64,000 nt of DNA, from assembly GCF_018704125.1 (NCBI RefSeq), contig NZ_JAGTIS010000001.1, positions 682,001-746,000 of the forward strand. Reading direction: 5' to 3'. Source of the stretch: Metapseudomonas boanensis (lineage in GTDB: Bacteria; Pseudomonadota; Gammaproteobacteria; Pseudomonadales; Pseudomonadaceae). Both the position numbers and the translations under genes were made by a program. The notes below the pieces were generated by a model. The model worked only from the letters and a program-made list of their open reading frames with translations, was not told where the DNA came from and searched no databases. This document shows positions 37,475 to 46,665 of this stretch, piece after piece. The first letter of the stretch is position 1. Each line of letters starts with the position of its first letter.

Positions 37475-37999
37475 ATGCGCCAGCTAGATCTCCTGTACAT
37501 ATCACTTGCCGACCAACAGCTGTACGGATTCTCTGCCGGACAGCTTCTAATTCGCCTGCCTGTTTCCACTGCGCTTAACGGCCCGGGGGAGCTCAATGGC
37601 TCCGGTTGTACTCCGCGCGGCCTTCACCAGATAAGAGCCAAGATTGGCACCGGGCTGCCCTTGGCGGCTGTGCTGCGCGGGCGGCGCTGGACCGGGGAGG
37701 TCTGGAGTGCGGAGTTGCACGGGCAGTTTCCGGGGCGTGACTGGATACTCACCCGAATTCTCTGGCTGAGTGGTTGCGAGCCTGGTCAGAATCGCCTGGG
37801 CAACGTCGACAGCTTCCGGCGATACATCTACCTTCATGGCACCCCGGACAGTGAGCCGATGGGCGTGCCACGATCCCACGGCTGCATTCGCTTACGCAAT
37901 GCCGATATGTTGGAACTCTTTGACCTTGTACCCGTCCACTGTGCGGTACGCATCGATGAAGCGCCGTGTCCGGATTGGGCGGCGGCCACACTCTCCTAA
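37475..37999 (+). CDS. L,D-transpeptidase (YkuD domain)
   Basis: 174-residue protein consisting of a single YkuD domain. The catalytic motif reads IYLHGTP followed by VPRSHGCIRLRNADM, with the active-site Cys in SHGC. Such enzymes make 3-3 peptidoglycan crosslinks or attach proteins to murein, normally in the periplasm, yet I see no signal peptide from the ATG at 37475. It starts 42 bases after psrA and lies just before nagZ, both fitting a cell-wall theme. Confidence 0.88.
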   Translation: MRQLDLLYISLADQQLYGFSAGQLLIRLPVSTALNGPGELNGSGCTPRGLHQIRAKIGTGLPLAAVLRGRRWTGEVWSAELHGQFPGRDWILTRILWLSGCEPGQNRLGNVDSFRRYIYLHGTPDSEPMGVPRSHGCIRLRNADMLELFDLVPVHCAVRIDEAPCPDWAAATLS

Positions 38000-38008
38000 G
38001 GATTTTCC

Positions 38009-39007
38009 ATGCAAGGTTCCTTGATGCTGGATATCGGCGGCACTTGGCTGACCGCTGAAGATCGCCAGATCCTGCGTCAGCCGGAAGTCGCCGGCTTGAT
38101 CATCTTCGCCCGCAATATTGAACATCCTCGCCAGGTTCGTGAATTGTGCGCTTCTATTCGTGCGATTCGCCCTGACCTCATCCTGGCGGTCGATCAGGAA
38201 GGTGGTCGCGTGCAGCGGCTGCGACAGGGTTTCTTGCGGTTGCCGGCGATGCGCGCATTGGCCGACAACCCGAATGCTGAGCAGCTTGCCGAACAGTGCG
38301 GCTGGTTGATGGCTACCGAGGTATTGGCTGCCGGACTCGATATCAGCTTTGCGCCGGTGCTTGACCTGGATCATCAGCGAAGCGCAGTGGTCGGGAGTCG
38401 AGCGTTCGAATCAGATCCGGGCCGTGTGACGCGCCTGGCGGCTGCCTTTATCTGTGGCCTGCGTAGCGCTGGCATGGCGGCAACTGGAAAGCACTTCCCT
38501 GGACATGGCTGGGCCGAGGCCGACTCTCACGTGGATATTCCGACTGACGAGCGCAGCCTTGAGCAAATTCGGCAATGCGACCTGGTTCCCTTCGCGCGCT
38601 TGGCCTCGAAGCTGGACGGCATGATGCCGGCCCACGTCATCTATCCTCAGGTCGATTTGCAGCCTGCCGGTTTCTCTAGGAGGTGGCTGCAGGACATCCT
38701 GCGCGGTGAGCTTAAATTCTCTGGTGTCATTTTCAGCGATGATTTGTCCATGGCCGGCGCCCATGTGGTGGGTGATGCAGCTGCACGTATCGAGGCGGCG
38801 CTGTCCGCTGGCTGCGACATGGGGCTGGTGTGCAATGACCGTGGCGCTGCTGAGCTGGCGCTTTCGCGTCTGCAGCAGCTTGGCGTCAAGCCCGCGCCAA
38901 GTCTGGTACGGATGCGCCGCCGGGCCTTCCCGGGCACCGAATATCGCCAAGACCCGCGCTGGCTGCAGGCCGCTGCAGCATTGCGTGAAGCCCAGTTGAT
39001 CGATTGA
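38009..39007 (+). CDS. nagZ: Beta-N-acetylhexosaminidase NagZ
   Basis: 332-residue cytoplasmic glycoside hydrolase family 3 enzyme. It removes GlcNAc from GlcNAc-1,6-anhydroMurNAc peptides during wall recycling, producing the signal for AmpR-controlled beta-lactamase. Conserved segments are DQEGGRVQRLR, KHFPGHGWAEADSH (with the catalytic loop His and Asp) and FSDDLSMAGA (nucleophile Asp). AAGGA precedes the ATG. It follows the L,D-transpeptidase by 9 bases and precedes the phosphorylase gene by 9 bases, so an operon is likely. Confidence 0.96.
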   Translation: MQGSLMLDIGGTWLTAEDRQILRQPEVAGLIIFARNIEHPRQVRELCASIRAIRPDLILAVDQEGGRVQRLRQGFLRLPAMRALADNPNAEQLAEQCGWLMATEVLAAGLDISFAPVLDLDHQRSAVVGSRAFESDPGRVTRLAAAFICGLRSAGMAATGKHFPGHGWAEADSHVDIPTDERSLEQIRQCDLVPFARLASKLDGMMPAHVIYPQVDLQPAGFSRRWLQDILRGELKFSGVIFSDDLSMAGAHVVGDAAARIEAALSAGCDMGLVCNDRGAAELALSRLQQLGVKPAPSLVRMRRRAFPGTEYRQDPRWLQAAAALREAQLID

Positions 39008-39754
<747 letters not shown>

Positions 39755-39768
39755 GAGTTGTAGGGTGG

Positions 39769-39792
39769 GATGGGCATTGGGGGATGCCCGTC
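39769..39792. terminator. Hairpin between convergent phosphorylase and helicase genes
   Basis: GATGGGCAT and ATGCCCGTC form a 9-bp stem (one G-U pair) with loop TGGGGG, 14 bases after the phosphorylase stop. There is no T-tract, so its function as a terminator is uncertain. Confidence 0.35.
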
Positions 39793-39864
39793 AGCTGCTT
39801 GTGGTTGTTGCTTGCAGTCGGTTTGGGCGGTCGCCCCATGCTGCGCGGCTGCTGGGGGCCAGGC

Positions 39865-42501
39865 TCAATTGAGACGGGGCAGGGGGGCCAGCAGGGCTTC
39901 GATGTCGTCCTCCTGAAGCCGCCAGTCCTCCTGGCCGCGTCCGTCTAGGACGCCCTGGGCCAGCGCGGCTTTTTGCGCCTGCAGTTGCTGGATCTTCTCT
40001 TCCACGGTTCCCCTCGAAATCATCCGGTAGACGAATACCGGCTTTTCCTGGCCGATCCGGTAGGCGCGATCCGTGGCTTGCCGTTCGACGGCGGGATTCC
40101 ACCAGGGATCGTAGTGGATCACGGTGTCTGCTGCGGTCAGGTTCAGGCCCGTACCGCCGGCTTTCAAACTGATCAAGAACAGTGGTACTTCACCGCTCTG
40201 GAAGCGTTTGACCGGGTTCCGCCTGTCCCGGGTATCGCCTGCGATCCGCACATAGTCTATGCCGCGTTTGTGCAGTTCTGCCTCGATCAGTGCGAGCATG
40301 CTGGTGAACTGGGAGAACAGCAGCACGCGGCGACCTTCGTCGAGCAATTCCTGCAGCATCTCCAGTAGGCTATCCAGCTTGCCCGAGCTGCTGCCCCGAG
40401 TCCTGGCACCAGGTTCTTCGATCAGTCGAGTGTCGCAGCAGACCTGTCGCAGCTTGAGCAGGGCCTCGAGGATGATGATCTGGCTGCGGGCCAGACCTTT
40501 GCGGCCGATTTCGTCGCGGACCTTGGTGTCCATCGCGAGTCTCACGGTTTCGTACAAATCGCGCTGGCGGTCGCTAAGCTCGACCCATTGGGTTATTTCG
40601 GTCTTGGCAGGCAATTCCGTTGCGACGGATTCCTTACTGCGCCTGAGCAGGAATGGCTTGATGCGGGCGGTGAGGTGGCTCAGTCGTGCGCTGTCACCGT
40701 GCTTTTCGATTGGTATGCGGTAGTTGTGATTGAAGTGTTTGCTGTCGCCCAGCCAGCCGGGCATCAGGAAGTGAAAGAGCGACCAGAGCTCGCCCAGATG
40801 ATTTTCCAGGGGTGTACCGGTTAGGCACAGGCGCTGACGGGCTTCCAGCTGGCGCACGGCCTGTGCGGCCTTGCTGTTCGGGTTCTTGATGTATTGCGCT
40901 TCATCGAGGATGAGTACATGTAGCGGGAGCGCTTTGAGCTGCTCCAGGTCGCGGGGCAGTATTGCGTAGGTGGTCAGCAGCAAGTCGTGTTCTGCCAGTT
41001 GATCGAAAAGCTTCTTCCTGCCGGGCCCGTGCAATGCCAGTACGCTTAGGCTCGGAGCGAATCGCGCGGCCTCGTCCTGCCAGTTGGGGATCAGGCTGGT
41101 CGGCATGACGACTAGTGCAGGGCGCTCCAGGCGTCCCGCTTCCTTCTCCGTGAGCAGGTGGGCGAGTGTCTGGAGCGTTTTGCCCAGACCCATGTCGTCG
41201 CCCAGGATACCGCCTGCCTCGACCTCCCGGAGGGTCTGCAGCCAGGCCAGTCCTTCTTGCTGGTAGTGGCGAAGCTCAGCCTTGAGTCCCGCTGGTGGTC
41301 GAATCGGAGTTGTGTTGCTGTCACGCAGTCTGGCTGCAAACTGGCGCAGCTGTTCTCCGCCTTGCCACTGGAGATCAAGAGACTCCAGCAGGCTCAGTCG
41401 TGCGGCGTCAGGTCGGCCGAGACGAATCGCCTGGCTGGGTTCCTGATCGCGCAGGTAAAGCTCGCCCAGCGTCGCCAGCAGTGGCTTGAGTCGGGCAAAT
41501 GGCAGCATCACCTGCAGCGGACGGCCGTCGGATTCCCGGAGTGCATCGAGTTGCAGGCGTAGCTGCTCGTCGTCCTTGTGTTTCTGGAGGTGGTTTGGGT
41601 CCAGCAGTTCCGGATTGCGCTGGATAAGCCTGAGCAAGACCGGGAGCAAGCTGATTCGACGTCCTTCGACGACGATGCCGAGCTCCAGGTCGAACCAGTC
41701 GTGGCTGGGTGTTTCGTCAACCTCGGCGTACCAACCTTCGACCTGGCTGAGATCGAACTGGAATCCGGGGCGGATCTCGATCTGCCAACCAGCTTCCCGC
41801 AGCGCTGGGAGTCGATGCCTCATGAAGTCCAACCAATGCTCGTCGCTGGGCAGCTCGAACATCTCGCCGCTGTTGGCCGGCAGCGCCTGGCTCTGTCGCA
41901 GGGATTCCTTGAAGCCCAGCTGGCGGAGGTTGTCGCGCAACTGCTGTTCGACCTTGGATTGGCGGGCGATGGCGATGCGCTCGCCGTTGATTCGATGCTT
42001 GAGGCGTTCGGGCTTGGTGGTCTTTCCGTGGGTCTGCAGGCCTGCGTAATCGAATGTCAGGCCGGCACGGTGCTGTTGGCTGCCCACCATGCGTCCACTG
42101 CGCAGGTCGTATTGGCTCTGGGCGTGGCTGCCCAGGGTCAGGTGGGGAGTTGGCATGATGTCGTCCACTTGGCGCACTTCCATGGGGGCTGGACTTGCAG
42201 CGGGGAGTGCGTCCTCTGGAAGCGAAAGCAGGTAGGTGAGGGTGGCGACACAGTGTTTGCAGTTGTAGCTGACTGGGCAGCTGCAGCGGCCGACTACGCC
42301 CAGCCCGCGCGGGGCGAGGCGTATCAGCTGCGTATAGCGCTTGCCGGCCGAGCCTTCACAGCTGCTCTCGACGGTCGTCTCGCCAAGGCTCAGCAGGCGA
42401 ACCCGGTCCTGTCGGGCGTAGTCCAGGCCGCGGCTCAGGGCGCCTTGGTCGAAATCAAGGCGCCAGTCCAGCTGCCGCAGTTGGTCGAGCAGGGCGCTCA
42501 T
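39865..42501 (-). CDS. SNF2-family helicase with SWIM zinc finger
   Basis: 878-residue DNA-dependent ATPase. A SWIM zinc finger lies at residues 73-83 (CSCPVSYNCKHC), then a long middle domain, then the SNF2 core: Walker A GDDMGLGKTLQTLAHLL, DEAQ box LILDEAQYIKNP, LTGTPLENHLGELWSLF, and the helicase C-domain with FSQFTSML and DRAYRIGQEKPV. Bacterial SNF2 proteins of this type probably remodel protein-DNA complexes; the exact role is unknown. It ends convergent to the phosphorylase; csiV lies just upstream on the same strand. Confidence 0.92.
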   Translation of the reverse strand: MSALLDQLRQLDWRLDFDQGALSRGLDYARQDRVRLLSLGETTVESSCEGSAGKRYTQLIRLAPRGLGVVGRCSCPVSYNCKHCVATLTYLLSLPEDALPAASPAPMEVRQVDDIMPTPHLTLGSHAQSQYDLRSGRMVGSQQHRAGLTFDYAGLQTHGKTTKPERLKHRINGERIAIARQSKVEQQLRDNLRQLGFKESLRQSQALPANSGEMFELPSDEHWLDFMRHRLPALREAGWQIEIRPGFQFDLSQVEGWYAEVDETPSHDWFDLELGIVVEGRRISLLPVLLRLIQRNPELLDPNHLQKHKDDEQLRLQLDALRESDGRPLQVMLPFARLKPLLATLGELYLRDQEPSQAIRLGRPDAARLSLLESLDLQWQGGEQLRQFAARLRDSNTTPIRPPAGLKAELRHYQQEGLAWLQTLREVEAGGILGDDMGLGKTLQTLAHLLTEKEAGRLERPALVVMPTSLIPNWQDEAARFAPSLSVLALHGPGRKKLFDQLAEHDLLLTTYAILPRDLEQLKALPLHVLILDEAQYIKNPNSKAAQAVRQLEARQRLCLTGTPLENHLGELWSLFHFLMPGWLGDSKHFNHNYRIPIEKHGDSARLSHLTARIKPFLLRRSKESVATELPAKTEITQWVELSDRQRDLYETVRLAMDTKVRDEIGRKGLARSQIIILEALLKLRQVCCDTRLIEEPGARTRGSSSGKLDSLLEMLQELLDEGRRVLLFSQFTSMLALIEAELHKRGIDYVRIAGDTRDRRNPVKRFQSGEVPLFLISLKAGGTGLNLTAADTVIHYDPWWNPAVERQATDRAYRIGQEKPVFVYRMISRGTVEEKIQQLQAQKAALAQGVLDGRGQEDWRLQEDDIEALLAPLPRLN

Positions 42502-42507
42502 GACGCC

Positions 42508-43029
42508 TTAGAGCGGGCTGACGCGGATCAGGATGCCGAGGCTGGAGTGGTCCAGATAGGTCAGCTCGCCATTCTTCAGACGGGTGGTCTGGTGGATGCG
42601 CTCGCTACCGCTGAGCAGGCCGTCGGCGTCGAACTGATTGACCCAGAAATCGGTGCGGGCCTCGATATTGCGGTCAATGCTCAGGATCAGGGTACCTTCC
42701 ACCGGGAAGTGGCCCAGTTGCTGGTTGCCCGAGGTCACGGATACAGTGCTTGGAGCGGTGGAGATGTTCTGTGACCAAGCCTTGTGGAGCAATACCTGGT
42801 AGCCCTTGGATGGGTCGAGTTTGGCAGCCTCCCCGTCCAGCGCCGTTCCGCGCTCGCTGCCTTCGATACTCTGGCTGCCATTTGCCCAGTCATCGGGGGC
42901 GGGTTGGCTGGATGGAATGGGCTCGCCGGCCTGGCGGAACAGGATCATTTCGACTTGGTAGAGGCCGTCGGCAAAGGCTGCGGGCGCGAACAGGGCGATC
43001 AGTAGGGCGAAGTAACGGATGGCACGCAT
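42508..43029 (-). CDS. csiV: CsiV-family periplasmic protein
   Basis: 173 residues with a signal peptide (about 1-20, AAFA-D). The mature domain contains YQVEMILFRQ near its start and the C-terminal ERIHQTTRLKNGELTYLDHSSLGILIRV, typical of the CsiV family. In Vibrio cholerae, CsiV is a peptidoglycan-binding protein that supports LpoA and cell shape; the role here is inferred from that family. It follows mfd by 34 bases and precedes the SNF2 gene by 6, so mfd-csiV-SNF2 may be co-transcribed. Confidence 0.85.
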   Translation of the reverse strand: MRAIRYFALLIALFAPAAFADGLYQVEMILFRQAGEPIPSSQPAPDDWANGSQSIEGSERGTALDGEAAKLDPSKGYQVLLHKAWSQNISTAPSTVSVTSGNQQLGHFPVEGTLILSIDRNIEARTDFWVNQFDADGLLSGSERIHQTTRLKNGELTYLDHSSLGILIRVSPL

Positions 43030-43063
43030 GGATTGTTCCTTGTAATGACTATGTTTCCGGAGG

Positions 43064-46000
43064 CTACTGCTGTTGGGGCGCCAGACGTTCGAACAGCGCC
43101 TCCAGTGTATTGAAGCGTTCGTCAAGGCGTTCCATGGGGGCCTGGAACTTGAACAGGGTGGCTCCTTCGAACTTGTAACGCTTGGGTTGGCCCTGGATCA
43201 GCTTGATCAGCACCAGGGGATCGACGCAGGTATCGGCGGCGAACTCGATGCGTCCGCCTTGGGGGCCGGCGTCGACCTTGCGGATGCCAAGCTTCTCGGC
43301 CTGGAGCTTGAGTTGGGTCAGGCGAACCAGGTTCTTGGTGGGTTCTGGAAGCAGGCCGAAGCGGTCGATCATCTCCACTTGAAGTTCTTTCAGACCCTCT
43401 TCGTCCGCTGCCGAAGCAATGCGCTTGTACAGGATCAGGCGGGCGTGGACATCCGGGAGGTAGTCCTCTGGGATCAGCGCTGGCAGGCGCAGGTTGATCT
43501 CGGGGCCGCCGCTGAGCGGCTGCTCCAGGTTGGGTTGTTCGCCCTTTCGGATGGCCTTGACGGCGCGTTCGAGCATTTCCATGTAGAGGGTGAAACCCAC
43601 CGCCTGGATCTGGCCGCTCTGGCCTTCGCCCAGCAATTCGCCGGCGCCGCGGATCTCCAGGTCGTGGGTGGCGAGGACGAATCCGGCACCGAGATCCTGG
43701 GCATTGGCGATGGCCTCGAGGCGCTTCTGGGCATCGTCAGTCATCTGCTTGCGCGGTGGTGTCAGCAAGTAGGCATAGGCCTGGTGGTGACTGCGCCCGA
43801 CCCGACCGCGCAGCTGGTGTAGCTGAGCCAGGCCGAATTTGTCGGCTCGCTCGATGATGATGGTGTTGGCGCTGGGGACGTCGATGCCGGTTTCGATGAT
43901 GGTCGAGGCTACAAGCACATTGAAGCGCTTGTGGTAGAAGTCGCTCATCACTTGCTCCAGCTCGCGTTCGCGCATCTGGCCGTGACCGACGGCGATGCGT
44001 GCTTCGGGCACCAGCTCAGCCAGTTCGGCGGCGCACTTCTCGATACTCGCCACTTCGTTGTGCAAGTAATACACCTGGCCACCACGCAGCAGTTCGCGCA
44101 GCAGCGCCTCTTTCACGACAGGCTGCTGGCGCTCCATGACAAAAGTGCGCACGGACAGGCGGCGGGCCGGCGGTGTGGCGATGATGGAGAGGTCGCGCAT
44201 GCCGGCGACGGCCATGTTCAGGGTGCGTGGTATCGGTGTGGCGGTGAGGGTGAGGATGTCTACTTCGCTGCGCAGTGCCTTGAGCTGTTCTTTCTGGCGT
44301 ACGCCGAACCGGTGCTCTTCGTCGATGATCACCAGCCCGAGGTTCTTGAACTTGACATCGCCCTGCAGCAGCTTATGGGTGCCGATGACGATGTCCACCT
44401 TGCCTTCTGCCAGTTGCTGCACGGCACCGTCGACTTCCTTGGCCGACTTGAAGCGGCTCATGACCTCGACGGTCACGGGCCAATCGGCAAAGCGATCACG
44501 GAAGCTGTTGTAGTGCTGCTGGGCGAGCAGGGTAGTAGGGACCAGGACGGCAACCTGCCTGCCGCTATGCACGGCAACGAACGCCGCGCGCATGGCAACT
44601 TCCGTCTTGCCGAAGCCAACGTCGCCGCAGACCAGGCGGTCCATTGGCTTGGGTGCAAGCATGTCCGCCACCACGGCTTCGATGGCCGTCTGCTGGTCTG
44701 GGGTTTCTTCGAAGGGGAAGCCGGCGGCGAACGTGGCGTAGTCGGCCTTAGGGTCGGTGAAGGCAAAGCCTTCGCGGGCAGCACGACGGGCATAGATGTC
44801 GAGCAGTTCGGCAGCGACATCGCGAACCTGCTCGGCGGCCTTGCGCTTGGCCTTCTGCCAGGTTTCCGAGCCCAGGCGGTGCAGGGGCGCGAGGGCGTCG
44901 TCGCTGCCTGTGTAGCGGGCGATCAGGTGCAGGCTGGCGACAGGCACGTAGAGTTTGGCGTCCTCGGCATACTGGAGCGCGAGGAATTCTGCGGCCTGGC
45001 CTTCGATTTCCAGCGTGATGAGTCCCAGGTAGCGGCCGACACCGTGGTCGATGTGTACCACGGGTGCACCCTCGCGCAGTTCGGCGAGGTTCTTGATGAC
45101 GTTGTCGCCGGCATCGCCCCGACGTTCGCGGCGGCGGCGCTGCATCACGCGCTGGCCAAACAGCGGGCTTTCGGCGATCAGGGCCAAGCCTGGATCGTCG
45201 AGCAGCAGGCCTTCGTCCAGCGGTGCGATGGTAATGGCGAAACGTTCGTCACTGGCGACGAAGGTGGACCAGCCATCGACTTCCTGAGGGCGCAGCTTGA
45301 TGCGTGCGAGCAACTCGAGCAGGACTTCGCGGCGCCCCGCAGACTCTGCACTGAAGAGGACGCGGCCGGGGAAGTCGTCGAGGAAGCGGCGCAGGGCCGC
45401 GAGGGGTTCCGTGGCCTTGGCCTGGATCGCCAAGTCGGGCAGGGCGCGGGCGGAGAAACGTTCGCGGCCAACACCGGGCTCGATGTCGTCCTGGCTGAGC
45501 ACCAGGCGTGGGGAGCCTTTCAGGCGGGCGAAACAGTCTTCCACCGGCAGGAATAGCTCTGCTGGCGGGACCAGTGGGCGTTCGGGGTCGACCCGGCGAT
45601 CTTCGTAACGGTTACGAACATCATTCCAGAATTGCTCCGCAGCCTGCTCGATGCCCGGCAGGGAAAAGACCTGGGTGTCCTGCGGCAGATAGTCGAAGAG
45701 GGTCGCAGACTCTTCGAAGAACAGCGGCAGATAATACTCGATACCGGCAGGGGTGATGCCGCTGGCCAGGTCCTGGTAGATGGGGCAGCGACGGAAGTCG
45801 ACGTCGAAACGTTCACGGAAGCGACCGCGAAAATCAGTGACAGCCTTCTTGTCCAGTGGGAATTCCCGAGCCGGTAGCAGGCGGATTGATTGGACCTTGT
45901 CGATGGAGCGCTGTGTTTCGGGATCGAAGGTGCGCAGCGTCTCGATTTCGTCATCGAACAGGTCGATGCGGTAAGGTTGTTCGCTACCCATCGGGAATAG

Positions 46001-46516
46001 GTCGATCAGGGCGCCGCGTACTGCGAACTCGCCATGTTCATAGACCGTGTCCACGCAGCGGTAGCCGGCTGCCTCGAGGCGCAGGCGCATCTCGTCCACG
46101 GCCAGCTTCTGGCCCACGTCCAGTACCAGGCTCGAGCCCAGCAGGAAGCGTGTTGGCGCTAGCCGGTGCAGGGCGGTGGTGATCGGGACCACCAGCACGC
46201 CGCGCTTGACGCCCGGCAGCCTGTAAAGGGTGTCGACACGCTGGGAGATGATGTCCTGGTGCGGCGAGAACTGGTCGTAGGGCAGGGTTTCCCAGTCCGG
46301 GAAGTGCAATACGGCGAGGTCTGGGGCGAAGAAGCCGAGCTCCTGCTCCAGGCGCTCAGCACTCTGGCTGTCGGCGGTGAGCAGCAGGGTGAACCGCTGG
46401 GTGGCACTGGCGGCTTCGGCGATCGCCAGGCTGAGTGTGGCACCGGGCAAGTTGCCCCATTGCTGTTTGCCAGCGGCAGCTGGGAGGGGCGGTAGACGCA
46501 ATACGGACACGGGCAA
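43064..46516 (-). CDS. mfd: Transcription-repair coupling factor Mfd
   Basis: 1150-residue ATPase that displaces stalled RNA polymerase and recruits UvrA to lesions. Order of domains: UvrB-like interaction region (N-terminal 350 residues), RNA-polymerase-interacting CarD-like domain (VVHIDHGVGRYLGL near 485), translocase with Walker A GDVGFGKTEVAMRA and DEEHRFG box, then helicase C-domain (VGRSHHQAYAYLL) and the TRCF C-terminal domain. The length matches the family. The start codon is TTG at 46516, with GGAG five bases upstream. Confidence 0.96.
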   Translation of the reverse strand: MPVSVLRLPPLPAAAGKQQWGNLPGATLSLAIAEAASATQRFTLLLTADSQSAERLEQELGFFAPDLAVLHFPDWETLPYDQFSPHQDIISQRVDTLYRLPGVKRGVLVVPITTALHRLAPTRFLLGSSLVLDVGQKLAVDEMRLRLEAAGYRCVDTVYEHGEFAVRGALIDLFPMGSEQPYRIDLFDDEIETLRTFDPETQRSIDKVQSIRLLPAREFPLDKKAVTDFRGRFRERFDVDFRRCPIYQDLASGITPAGIEYYLPLFFEESATLFDYLPQDTQVFSLPGIEQAAEQFWNDVRNRYEDRRVDPERPLVPPAELFLPVEDCFARLKGSPRLVLSQDDIEPGVGRERFSARALPDLAIQAKATEPLAALRRFLDDFPGRVLFSAESAGRREVLLELLARIKLRPQEVDGWSTFVASDERFAITIAPLDEGLLLDDPGLALIAESPLFGQRVMQRRRRERRGDAGDNVIKNLAELREGAPVVHIDHGVGRYLGLITLEIEGQAAEFLALQYAEDAKLYVPVASLHLIARYTGSDDALAPLHRLGSETWQKAKRKAAEQVRDVAAELLDIYARRAAREGFAFTDPKADYATFAAGFPFEETPDQQTAIEAVVADMLAPKPMDRLVCGDVGFGKTEVAMRAAFVAVHSGRQVAVLVPTTLLAQQHYNSFRDRFADWPVTVEVMSRFKSAKEVDGAVQQLAEGKVDIVIGTHKLLQGDVKFKNLGLVIIDEEHRFGVRQKEQLKALRSEVDILTLTATPIPRTLNMAVAGMRDLSIIATPPARRLSVRTFVMERQQPVVKEALLRELLRGGQVYYLHNEVASIEKCAAELAELVPEARIAVGHGQMRERELEQVMSDFYHKRFNVLVASTIIETGIDVPSANTIIIERADKFGLAQLHQLRGRVGRSHHQAYAYLLTPPRKQMTDDAQKRLEAIANAQDLGAGFVLATHDLEIRGAGELLGEGQSGQIQAVGFTLYMEMLERAVKAIRKGEQPNLEQPLSGGPEINLRLPALIPEDYLPDVHARLILYKRIASAADEEGLKELQVEMIDRFGLLPEPTKNLVRLTQLKLQAEKLGIRKVDAGPQGGRIEFAADTCVDPLVLIKLIQGQPKRYKFEGATLFKFQAPMERLDERFNTLEALFERLAPQQQ

Positions 46517-46594
46517 GATGGCTCCGGTCGGAAAAAGGATCAGCGGATTGTAACTATCCCGACTAGCGGATGTCAGTCTTCAAGCCGCTGCTGA

Positions 46595-46623
46595 TTGCCG
46601 ACGCCTGCATGCGCCGTCATAAT
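46595..46623 (+). promoter_or_regulatory. Probable sigma-70 promoter of gap
   Basis: TTGCCG (46595-46600), a 17-bp spacer and CATAAT (46618-46623), 43 bases upstream of the chosen GTG start. Confidence 0.5.
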
Positions 46624-46665
46624 GTAGCCCCTTTTTTCATCCCCTACATGTGGAAGGTACTGCCC

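Noticed and set aside
43931-45556. 541-codon open frame antisense to mfd
   Set aside because: Lies entirely inside mfd and has no recognisable domain.
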